In this document: positions 11,729-21,340 of the stretch, piece after piece
Numbering within the stretch: position 1 is the stretch's first letter
Layout: every line of letters starts with the position of its first letter
Source: Fistulifera solaris
Taxonomy: Eukaryota > Bacillariophyta > Bacillariophyceae > Naviculales > Stauroneidaceae
Direction: 5' to 3'
Assembly: GCA_030295235.1 (NCBI GenBank)
Contig: AP026125.1
Span: 310,001 to 374,000, forward strand
DNA: 64,000 nt
Program-made: the position numbers and the translations under genes
The notes under the pieces: model-generated
What the model saw: only the letters and a program-made list of their open reading frames with translations
The model's database searches: none
What the model was told of the DNA's origin: nothing

Positions 11729-12176
11729 ATGGCACGAGTATCTTTCTTATTTGTGCTGCTTGCGGCTTTGGCTACTTTCTCGAATGCGTTTGCTCCGGCT
11801 CCGGCGTTTGGTTGTGGTACGTGCGTTCGTGGTGTTGTGTTTCTTGTTGTTTGCCGTGTGTCTCTCATACCTTGATTCCTCATCTGTCGTTATTCTTCAA
11901 TCGCCTTTCTTATTCTTCATTCTATGACTCATAGTCACACGACCCGAGACGGCCATGTCGGTCAAAATCAAGATTGAAGTCGGTGACGGAGAACCCATCG
12001 AAAGTGCCATTCGTCGGTTCAAGCGGGAGGTCAGCAAATCGGGTCATTTGATCGAACTCCGTCACAAACGTTACTTTGAAAACTCGCAAGAACGAGCCAA
12101 GCGCAAGGTTAAGGAAGCTCGTATGCGCAAGAAATTTGAACGCATGCAAAAACGCCGTACCGCGAACCGTGTTTAA
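11729..12176 (+). CDS. rps21: Plastid 30S ribosomal protein bS21
   Basis: Small-subunit ribosomal protein of bacterial type, encoded in the nucleus. Exon 1 (11729-11816) encodes a hydrophobic signal peptide ending ATFSNA, followed by FAPAPAFG. This is the Ala/Phe cleavage motif that diatoms use to send proteins through the ER into the four-membrane plastid. The intron is 11817-11934. Exon 2 encodes the mature protein from MSVKIKIEVGDGEPIESAIR to a very basic tail (KKFERMQKRRTANRV). The core IESAIRRFKREVSKSG is typical of bS21. Total 109 residues, intact frame. Mitochondrial targeting is the alternative but does not fit the signal-peptide-like leader. Confidence 0.9.
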
Positions 12177-13067
12177 TATATGGAATAAGTTCAAAAAAAC
12201 ACACGTGATAATAATTTGTAGATCGTCTCGAGTCAAATGGTTGTGTTCGTTTTTGTCACGAGGTACTGACGCTGTTCGAAACAATGTGTTGCGTTCTTTC
12301 TGTAGTTGATGCGGTGTTTGTGAAGACCGACTCTTTCGAACTTTGTTTTTTTAAAACTAACTCGCATCAAGTCGGACATGATATTGCTATATCTCTTGAC
12401 TCTGTTTGTTTACTACTCGCGGTGTTTGTTCGGATTGGACCGTAGACGTCGGGAGCAATGCTCTCTCCAGCAAGCTCCGCATATAGACTAGAAAGTTATC
12501 TTTTCCTCATTATTTGAGGAGCCATTTCATTGTATACCAACTTTAGCTTATAACTGTCGCTCTTGAATTGGCCAAGTGAGAAGCGCTGCCTGTATATTTT
12601 TGTCAATCCACAACAGGAAAACCGATAGAAACTAGAACAGGTAATGAAAGCCAAAGGGTGTCCCTAGCTTTTAAAACCGGTACGGCTTGTGAGACTATGG
12701 CAGAGAATGTGGTCGTACTCTGTAGGATTATAAAAGGCGGGAGAGGCAGCGGACGAAAAAAAGCACATCGCAAGAAAAACAAAGGACATGTGAATGAGGC
12801 TCACAAGTCGTTGAATGTTATAGTATTCTACCAGTCCATGTTTGCTGAAAAGTGTTCACCATGATCATTGTAGATAAACTCTTCTTATACGTTCCGAATT
12901 TGACGCCAAGAAAGAATGATGAAGGACCGATGATTTTGGCTTGCTCCGCCGTCATGAGTCGCGAACACCAAACGTTGTTTTATACTTCCTCACGAAGTAT
13001 GTGTGCCGACCGACAGGGAGTCTTCGATCACCTGTATCCCAAGCGATTGTTGAAAAGTGTACGTTGA
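12177..13067. other. Intergenic, 891 bases
   Basis: Between bS21 and the next plus-strand gene. Short open frames (for example 12852-13067) lack recognisable content. The 3' part may contain a leader exon of the 13068 gene. No RNA gene recognised. Confidence 0.45.
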
Positions 13068-13104
13068 ATGCCAAAAGACAAGTTTCGTCCGCCGTTGACT
13101 CACT

Positions 13105-13148
<44 letters not shown>

Positions 13149-14078
13149 GCTCAGACCTTGAAGGTTTCAATTACGCAAGGAGCGCATGTCTTTTCCAAGT
13201 ACATGACGGATCAAATCAAGGAGGATATGGAACGAGATGAAAAAGTAGCCAAGGGAATCATGACACGAGAACAAGCTGAAGAAGAATCAGAGCGATGGCA
13301 GCAGGTAAGTCACTCTTATCATTGCCAGCAAAGAACGTACGCGCAGTGATGGACGGTTTTTACACCGTTGCTGAAATCAGAATAGGGTACACAGGGCTCG
13401 GCCAGTGTGTACTCTGGAAGGATGAACACTTTTATCTTTGAGCGCTACATGTCTTGTTGGTGTCCTTCATATTCGTCGCGCCCGTTGTCTCACACGCTGC
13501 TACAGATCGAATGGAATTACCGCTTTCAAGAACTACCCCGTAAACTGATTATCGCCTTGTCCAAATATCACGCCATCATTTTGACCATGCGCTTGTATGA
13601 ATGGATTGCTTCGAAATGGGTTGACCAGGAAATGATGGATCGACTCACCATTGATACCTTTTTGTACGCGAAACGAAAATCCGAAGTCGAAGGAAAACGA
13701 GGAACCGAGCTGGCCCGGGAAATGTTTAGTGTGTCGTGGAGAGCCAATTTAATATCGTTTCTGGCGGACTACAGCGTGCATCAGGTCATTATGCTGTACG
13801 CGTACTATTGCTACGCGCAACAGAAGCGTCGAAAGTCCGAGGACGATTCAGTCGTGTCGATGCAATCCAATGATGACATGCCGCAGGGCCACTTGATCCT
13901 GTTTGCGGTGCGCAAGTCGACACTTTTGGGTTTGTCGCGGGGAATCGCTCTCGGTTTCTCTTCGATCGGCGCTGGTTTGGGGTCAATGATAGCCCCGTCC
14001 TGGGGTACACTGATTGGCACCAACTTGGGAGATGGTTTGGCAGCCTCGTTGACCGAAGATCTAGTGGATCATCCTTGA
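13068..14078 (+). CDS. Conserved-looking helical protein of unknown function
   Basis: Two exons joined by an intron at 13305-13505 (GTAAGT...TACAG) keep one frame. Exon 2 reads from IEWNYRFQELPRKLIIALSK to LAASLTEDLVDHP. Two hydrophobic stretches (around VHQVIMLYAYYCYA, and a Gly-rich one around GLSRGIALGFSSIGAGLGSM) suggest a membrane-associated protein. The start is unsure. From ATG 13068 the protein is 269 residues but contains about 15 consecutive Val encoded by a GTT/TTG microsatellite. Alternatively the microsatellite ends an intron at CTCAG (13150-13154), or translation starts at ATG 13203 (MTDQIKEDMERDEKVAKG). No family recognised. Confidence 0.6.
13105..13149 (+). repeat. (TTG)15 trinucleotide microsatellite
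   Basis: Fifteen perfect TTG units. If translated in the frame of the overlapping gene they give a poly-Val run; otherwise they act as a pyrimidine-rich stretch before a CAG. Confidence 0.95.
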
Positions 14079-14165
14079 AATAATAAACACACAATAGTAT
14101 ATAATTTTTCAGTGCTAGTAGGTCTATATGAACAAGAGGCCGAATGCCACGCAGGACGGAAAACT

Positions 14166-15873
14166 TTAATCAATGAAGCGGTCATCCAGAGGATTGTCAA
14201 ACATATCGTGCCTGGGGGCAGCAAGCAAAACGGGTCTTCGTACTTCGAACAGCGTCAACTTCAACATATAAATGAACAGAAGTATGCAAGTCACCACCGC
14301 AAAGACCAACGTCTCATTGATGAACTTGAGTTTTGCGAGTGTCACGATGATTCCCATAATAACAAAAAAGATAATAACCATAGCGAACGGAGGTAAACCC
14401 GGCATCGGGTGATCGTCGCCATATATTTTGGCTCGTTGCTGGGCTTTTAATCGCTTTGCGACTACAAGAAGCATCAAAGCCGTCATGAATGTGGTCATGA
14501 TTGCCAGCAGAATAACATCGGACGTTGACCACTGATCCCGGCGGAAAAAGTCCAAGGCCTGACAATCACTATCGCACCAAACACCATATTTGTATATCCT
14601 TTGACACATGTTCCACTCTCCGATATCGTAGTAGTTATCATATAATTTCCGTTGCATCATATCCCTGTATTCCGCCCAAAAGTTATCATGATAAGCCTGC
14701 GATAGGTGGAACTTGTGTCAGTGTTTATGTCAAGTTAAAACGAGGCCGTACTCCGTACATCTTACCTGCAGATCGTGTTCTGACGCTGCAAGATTCCGAT
14801 TTCCGCCATCATCCGTCGCAACGTAATCATCTCCATTATTATTATTATTGTTGTTATAGCCCCCATCGTCGTTGGTCACGTCATCATTCGCAGCCAGGTA
14901 CTTGTCATCGAAATAGTCGTCTTGATACCGATCGTCCTGCTGCTGTTGCTTATCGTTCGCATTGTTGTTTTTGGAGTACTGATTGATTGAGTCGTCGTCA
15001 TACCAATTCCCATTCTTCTTGTTGAACGTATTGGATATTTCATCCGGTTGACAAGTGAGACAGGAGTAGAACGGTGGTTTGAACGAAATTTTGGTCGGAA
15101 TGTACATTTCCCCAACTTTGTATCCTTTCCGCGCGCGTTCTCGCGGCGTTTGGTAATCGTCGTACGGTATGGAACATTGCGCATCCATGTAAATGTGCAA
15201 TTCCAGCTTGGTCGACGTAAAGGTTTCCCGTTCCATGCAACCAATTTTCCCGTACAACTTCATTCCGGCGTACGTACTTTGTTTCAAGGCAATGCAATTG
15301 AGATAGGCGGCATCGGATGGCAATTGAAAGTTATATCCCTGAGTGATTGCCAAGTAATTGAAATAGGCTCTCATATAGTGAGCGATCGAAACAACAAATG
15401 TAGAGATTTCCGCAAAGTGACATTGGTAACTCTGATCGGTGCTGAACAGCTGATATTTAATCATGTGCCCATTGTTGCTGAAGAATTGTAGAATCAGTGA
15501 GGACGTGCTGTTCTCTCGCACCCGAGACAGACAGCTCGAAAGGCACTTACTAGTTGACACACGAAATGGGCATCACGCTCACACCCTCAAATCCAGCGGC
15601 CGGTGTCCAGTGAAATACATCATCGTCCGAATAACGAGTGATGCCATTGCCATTGTAGTAAGACTTTCCACCGTCATCGCCTCCAGCAGTATCGTCGTTG
15701 CTCTGACTGTAATAGTTGTTGTAAGCATAATTATTATTGTTCGATGCCGCGGTGAAGATACATTCTTGCGAAAGAAGCAGCAAGAATATCGACAATAGAA
15801 ATGTACTGCTATCACGCGATGATCGCCTTTGTAAACGGTGCCGTCTCATTTCGTCTTGTCTCCCGGATAGCAT
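14166..15873 (-). CDS. Secretory-pathway membrane protein, unknown function, 521 aa
   Basis: Three exons; introns 15478-15550 and 14697-14765 give an intact 521-residue frame. The N-terminus has Arg-rich residues followed by a signal-peptide-like segment (FLLSIFLLLLSQECIFTAAS). The large middle part should face the ER/Golgi lumen or outside. It carries several Cys (for example CIALKQ, GKIGCMERE, CSIPYDDY, CLTC) and Asn/Asp-rich low-complexity stretches, including seven consecutive Asn coded by a short AAT repeat (about 14836-14855). The C-terminal 130 residues have three hydrophobic helices (LLAIMTTFMTALMLLVVA; FAMVIIFFVIMGIIVTLA; LVFAVVTCILLFIYMLKL). The layout suits a type-I-like cell-surface or vacuolar protein with a triple membrane anchor. 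I know of no named family. Confidence 0.85.
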
Positions 15874-16446
15874 TTTTGATAAAAGTATTGTCGCTGCAGC
15901 GATGTTGTGGATTGCTTTTTCCGTTTCACTCGTCTCTTCCTTGTTGGCTCTTTTGCTCGATGTTGTTTATGTATGATTGCAACGCAATGATGAGCGCATT
16001 GCGCCATGGTTCGAAAGGGAGTGTCATGCTCGTTTTTATTTAGCGTTATAGGGCATTCGTGTTGAATATCTGCATATGCATTTTCTCCTAGTTCGACTAT
16101 ACGGTCCGCTCGCCAGCAAGCACGCGAGCGTTCTCTTGAACTATTTTATCAAACGTGTTATTTCCTATTTATTCTACGATAACGGCTGGTCCGATGTCCA
16201 ATACAAAAGAGTACCGGTGGACTTCCTTCCGGTACTTAATAAGTATAGAGACAGTCAAAAGCACGTTTCCTTGTTAATATAGCACTGTATTCGAGTCCCG
16301 TTTCATCGTCTTGTCTCTCCCGTATTCTGTTGCAGGCCAAAAGGCCAAGGGCCTTTCTTTCATTCTGTGGATGTCGACACTCACCCAATGTACTCACCTT
16401 CCGAACAAGCAAAACAAATAATAATATTCTATCATCATAGCAGACC
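15874..16446. other. Divergent intergenic region
   Basis: 573 bases between the starts of the membrane protein (minus) and the PP2C phosphatase (plus). Presumed promoters for both. No gene, RNA or repeat seen. Confidence 0.5.
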
Positions 16447-17777
16447 ATGGGCAATCTACTGGGATCCCCCAATACCGAAAAGGAAACACACACGGGACGC
16501 ACACCGGACGGCATGCCGTTCGGTGTGTCGTCCATGCAGGGATGGCGGGTGCATATGGAAGACGCGCATATTACCGAAGTCCAATTACCAGCTGCTGAAA
16601 CGACTCTGAAGGGACACGCTTTGTTTGGTGTCTTTGATGGACACGGTGGTACCTTTGCGGCATTTTATGCGGGAAACAATCTAGCGCGGGTATTTTGTCA
16701 GCAACCAAAATGGATCGAGTACGCGAAACAGCAAGAAACGTCGTCACAAGAGGACTCTCTGCAATCGGGTGTACAATTACTGAAAGAAGCGTTACGGGAT
16801 GCATTCATTGAAATAGATAGAGAAATAGCTTTGGCGTTAAGGGGTCAGAAAGTCGCGGATGCGGTGGATGTCGATACAAATCATCAGCATCACTCCGACG
16901 ACGAAGATGCAATTCGCTTGCTGCAGGAAGAAGGTGACTCGGGGACGACGGCTTGCGTTGTGTTAGTGACTCCGCATTTTGTGATATGTGCCAACGCCGG
17001 TGACTCTAGATCGGTCATGTCCAAGCAAGGTGGACAGGTCGTCGAACTTTCGTTCGATCACAAACCTGACGACGAAGACGAGGAAAAGCGCATTCGGGCC
17101 GCTGGTGGATATGTTGCGGGTGGAAGAGTGGAAGGTAAGCGTTGTTCGTTTCGTTCTTGCGTCTCCTTGTTGTTCATGTATTCATTCACTCGCGTGTCTA
17201 TTTCAAGGCGACCTCGCCGTGTCCAGAGGGTTGGGTGATTTCCGATTTAAAAGCATGGAAGTTGTGATGGCATCGGTGGATGATTTGAAAAAGCTGGATG
17301 AAACGCAGGCTCTGGTCAGCCAACCGGAACAGCAAAAGTATCGCCGGTACCCGATATTATCGTACAGAACCGCGATGCATCCAAGGATGAATTCATAATC
17401 ATTGCCTGTGACGGTGTTTGGGATGTGAATACCAATGAAGAGTGTATCCGAATAGTGTCGGAGTTATTTGAAGAAGGGGAATCTGACGTGGGGTTGATTT
17501 GCGAAGAGGTAAGACAAATTCTGTAGAGTAGATTGAGATCATTGCGTTGGTTTATCATTCGGACCTTGACTGACTTCTTGGTCTTTAGTTATGTGATTTG
17601 TGCCTGAATAAAGGTAGCAAGGACAACATGACAGCACTTGTTGTGAAAATGGACGCTCAAAAGATTGGCGAGGGTGGTGGCGTCATGGCTCGGCGGCAAA
17701 AAAGGGAGGAGGACGAAGCAGAACGAAAGGCCGAAGAAGTCAATAGAAACAAAAAGACACTAGGCGCCAACCAATGA
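16447..17777 (+). CDS. PP2C-type protein Ser/Thr phosphatase
   Basis: Metal-dependent phosphatase. The start MGNLLGSPN is a good N-myristoylation signal (Gly2, Ser7 nearby), so membrane attachment is likely. Catalytic signatures in order: GWRVHMEDAH, the metal-binding FGVFDGHGG, DSGTTACVVLV, CANAGDSRSV, LSFDHKPDDEDE, GDLAVSRGLGDFRFK, then FIIIACDGVWDV, and late Asp in GSKDNMTALVV. Introns are 17135-17207 and 17509-17588. One base is missing in the A run 17334-17337; after allowing for it the total is 392 residues. The insert between DGHGG and SGTTA is long, with an acidic segment. Substrate unknown. Confidence 0.92.
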
Positions 17778-17907
17778 TTTCGACTTTCTTTGGCTTGAAA
17801 GGATTGTTTGACCTTTTGATTTTATACTACAGAGTGCAATTCTGCGATCATAATAACATGTTTCCAGTAACTATGGAGCTTAGACTATCCATCATTCTCA
17901 TATCCTC

Positions 17908-19986
17908 TTACTGCAACGAATCTTCCAGATAAGAATACTCGAAGCGAAAGTCTGTCTTGATTCGCGTGCACCAACCTGTTTCGTAGTCGAAATAGACGTA
18001 CGTGCCCTGCTCATACTCGTCGGTCGTAATTTTTGGTTCCTCGTGGCGTTGAAACCAAGTCATGTATTTCTTGTGAAAGCGCCAGCTTTGCTTCTTGAGC
18101 TCACGAGCAGCGAGGTATTGTTGGTACGTTCCTTGAGCATAATAAAAGATAAAAAACAGGCAATCAATCCCCAACTTCTCAAAAACGGCAGGATTTTCGA
18201 AAATCGCGGCAGGTGTAGTAGGATACGACGCGGGTGTTGGGTATGGATTCTGCGGGGTGTACTGTCGGCTTCTCTCATTTTCGGCATTGCCAGGCGATGT
18301 AAGGAAAGATTCGTTGAGCGTAGACAGGAAGGACGAGCCGAGATCAGCTGCTCCGGAACTCTGTGAAACGGATCCGCCCAAAGGAGCGTCAGCTCGTTCG
18401 GGACCTCCAAGGTTCATTCCACTCAAGCCACCACTAAGTAGTTCCATGCTGTTATTTGGAGGAAGCTGCATCTGCGAGTTCTGAAGAGTCTGCGCTTTTT
18501 GTTCGGCTGCTTGCTGTGCTTGCAACTTTGCAGCTTGCTGCGCCTCCTGTTGCTGGCGCATTTGAGCTTCTTGCTGCTGTCGTTTCAAAGCCTCTTGTTG
18601 CGCTTGCTGCTGTTGCTGCTGTTGAATTTGTTGTAGCCGAAGAGCTTCTTGTTGGCGTAACTGCTCCTCCTGTTGCTGGCGTGCCTGTTCCGCTTGTCTT
18701 GCTTGTTGCTCCCGAAGAATCTAGTTCGAGCACGCAAAGGTGAGATTGAAGCCTTAATTTACCTAGTTTCATCATATAAATACATACCTTTTGTTGACGT
18801 TCTTTCTCTTGCTCGCTCTCACGCTTCAGAATCGCTGCCATACTCGCTCCGGGTGCTGCTGTCGCTGGGGCTGGCGGTGACCTAACAACTGTCGCAGGTA
18901 CTCCATTTGGAACAGGTTGTGACGGTGTCGGTTTTGTCGGAGTAGCTTTCTCTTCTTCTTTAGCAGCTTCTTTTTCGGCATTTTTCTTATCTGCCTTACT
19001 GACCCGTGCTCTGCCTATCGTCAATGGTATTACAGACGCCACTGCCTTAGATTTGCCCTTCTTGTCTTTACTGCTACCCTTGGAGCTCAATGTCTCTGTA
19101 TCATCCTTGTCCTTTTTCACAGCAGCTTGCGCTAAACGATCCACGTTCACAACATCCAGGTCATCCAATCCCAGTGGCTCGTAAAAGAAGTCCATATCGT
19201 ACGCTGACATGTAGTCTTCATCAGCATATGAATCCATATAATAATCAAGATCCTCTTGGAAGGCATCTACTGTGTCAATATCCAGTCGGTCGTTGTTGAC
19301 GAGTCGAATGACACCTTCCAGCTTGCTGATGTGATTCTTGTGATTCAACACGTGATTTTGAAGCTCCTCGATTTTAGCTTTATTCGTCTTCTTTCCTTTA
19401 CCGCTCACTAGTTTTTCCAGTTCAAAATCGTGCTCTTCGACCATCTGACGCAAGCGTTCAATGTATTCCCCTAACCAACCAGTCGTATTGAGCTTGGCCT
19501 CTTCCGCAGGATCGAGTCGCTCTTCTCGAGCCAATCCCTCTTTCGAATACGTCTTCGTTTTCGTCTCCTTTTCGCAAATCTTGAATTGCTCCATCTTTTG
19601 TTCGATGCGTTTTCGTGCTTCCACCAGATCACCCTTGTCTTTCACTTCGGCACTTCCGATCCACGTCTTAATTTGATCACGCAAACGTTGCAGTTTCTTT
19701 ATTTCCTTCTTGAGATCCATTTCGTACTTCTCCTTCTGGTTCTGTTGCTCCGCCGAATACACTTTTTCCCAGATCTCGTCAAAGAGCAGCTCGCCCTCGT
19801 CGACTTTCTTCATGACCCGATCGATCTCGGCTGAATACAACAATAAATCAGTGCGTGAGTCAAAGAACCAGCGCCTATCATCCGCAACAGCGTTTTCAAT
19901 TAACAGCATTCAGGAAACAGTCACGCTCCGTTTCCTTTCCACCTCCACGACCCTCACTTACTTTGCAGCTTTCTTGCGTTCGACAT
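17908..19986 (-). CDS. NOT3: CCR4-NOT complex subunit NOT3
   Basis: Scaffold subunit of the CCR4-NOT deadenylase, which shortens mRNA poly(A) tails and represses transcription and translation. The first exon is only 25 bases (19962-19986, MSNARKLQ). After intron 19831-19961 the N-terminal helical domain continues TEIDRVMKKVDEGELLFDEI and EIKKLQRLRDQIKTW, which match the family closely. The middle is Lys/Ala/Pro-rich, then Gln-rich. A second intron is 18721-18787. The C-terminal NOT box is complete (GTYQQYLAARELKKQSWRFH, then KKYMTWFQRHEEP, ending FRFEYSYLEDSLQ). Total 626 residues, intact frame, slightly shorter than animal CNOT3 because of a shorter linker. Confidence 0.95.
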
Positions 19987-20414
19987 TGTTGCTTATCCCC
20001 TACTTGTTTCAATTGAAATAATGATGTTTCTATAAATGGTAAAAAGGCTGAGTATTCTTGCCTATTGATCGACTCCTCATCGCCATGGTGCGTTTGCGGC
20101 AGGCACCGCAGGCACACCTCTTTGGGTTGCCGCAGCGGTAATAACGCGAGAAGATTTTCCGCAGAGGTCGGACGGAGGACAAACGTATACTGTGTCGTAA
20201 AGTGTAAGCGACGTTTCATCTCCGACTCAAAAGGGAATTTAGTCCCAAAATATTGCAACTATAGCCCCAATTAGTGTGAGCGCTTTTTCCACGACTACAT
20301 TCAGTCATGAATGAGCAACAACACCGCATTCTTTCTTAGTTTATTGCATTCATTTTAGCCTCTTAATGATCAAGTCTATTACAATTTGGTAGAACATATA
20401 AGCAAAGCCTTACA
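19987..20414. other. Divergent intergenic region, NOT3 / DHAR-like
   Basis: 428 bases between two divergent starts; presumed shared promoter. No gene or RNA recognised. Confidence 0.5.
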
Positions 20415-21179
20415 ATGACGGATAGTGGTCGCACTATAACTGGCTATTCCGGATCTGGTGAGTTCAAGAAGCGAGTATAATGGTGATTCGCGCTGGCATA
20501 TCGATCACGTGTCCGGTGACATTTTGTCTCATACGCCCGCATTTTAGATAATGGCATGACATTGTATTGCAAGGCTGGGCCGGATGGTCAAACGATCGGA
20601 GACTGTCCTTTCTGCCATGCGGTTCGGCTCGTGTTAGAAGAATTGCACCTCGACTATGAACTGATTCCGGCGACTGCGGAAACCAAGCCTCAATGGCTCT
20701 TGGATCATTTCGAAGGGAAAATGCCCGCGCTCCGTCACGGGAACATGTGCTACACCGAAAGTTCCGTTATCATTGACTATTTGCTCGGTCAGGACGAACT
20801 TTCGCAGGCCAACTGCAACGAAGCGGCGAATGCAGGCCTGTTTCCCGCCATTGCCAAGTACTTGAAACATACACCCGACAATGACGAGGAAGATGGCAAG
20901 TTACGAGACGATCTGAAAACAATATTGCAAAGAATGGATGCGCATTTGGACGGAAAAACATTCTGGAACGGCGAGAGCTTTACGCAAACGGATTGTAAGA
21001 TTGCCCCGCAACTGTATCACTTGCAATGTGGCGTCGCCGCCTTCCAGAAGGATATTGATTTGAATGAATATGCGAATGTCTCTAGGTATATGAAGAATCT
21101 TTTCGATCGGCAATCGTTCCGATCTACTACGTACTCCGCAGAGACAGTCGAGTGGGGATGGTCCAATGCGCGGAAGTGA
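20415..21179 (+). CDS. Dehydroascorbate reductase-like glutathione transferase
   Basis: GST-fold protein of the DHAR/CLIC group, which reduces dehydroascorbate with glutathione. A short first exon (20415-20457) and intron 20458-20547 precede the thioredoxin-fold domain. The active-site segment is GDCPFCHAVRLVLEELHLDY, aligned with the GDCPFSQR motif of plant DHAR, but with a second Cys (CPFC) where plants have Ser. Glutathione-site features follow: KMPALRH, and the ESS turn in CYTESSVIIDYLLG. The helical domain ends with CKIAPQLYHLQC and VSRYMKNLFDRQSFRST, typical of DHAR. The protein has 224 residues and no targeting peptide, so is probably cytosolic. A CLIC-like or Omega-GST role is the alternative. 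Confidence 0.85.
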
Positions 21180-21340
21180 AAGGACCATCCAGGAAATGCC
21201 GCATTCGCACCACTTTTCTACTCCCCCGTTACCGTTGCCGAGTATTTAGAGATATTGGCCACCCTAAGTAATGAAATGATGATTAACTTTTTAACAATCT
21301 ATTGCACAACTACTTAACAATGGTGATAGCAGCCGCAAGC

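Noticed and set aside
12941-13240. Poly-Cys or poly-Gln proteins over the TTG/CAA repeat
   Set aside because: These are other-frame readings of the microsatellite; only one frame continues into conserved-looking protein.
13506-14078. TIM17/TIM23-type import channel suggested by the Gly-rich hydrophobic segment
   Set aside because: The Gly spacing and the remaining helices do not follow the Tim17 pattern, and the upstream sequence is unlike it.
18456-18743. 95-codon plus-strand frame opposite NOT3, very rich in Ala/Val/Leu
   Set aside because: It is the complement of the Gln/Ala-rich NOT3 coding sequence, whose frame is intact and conserved.
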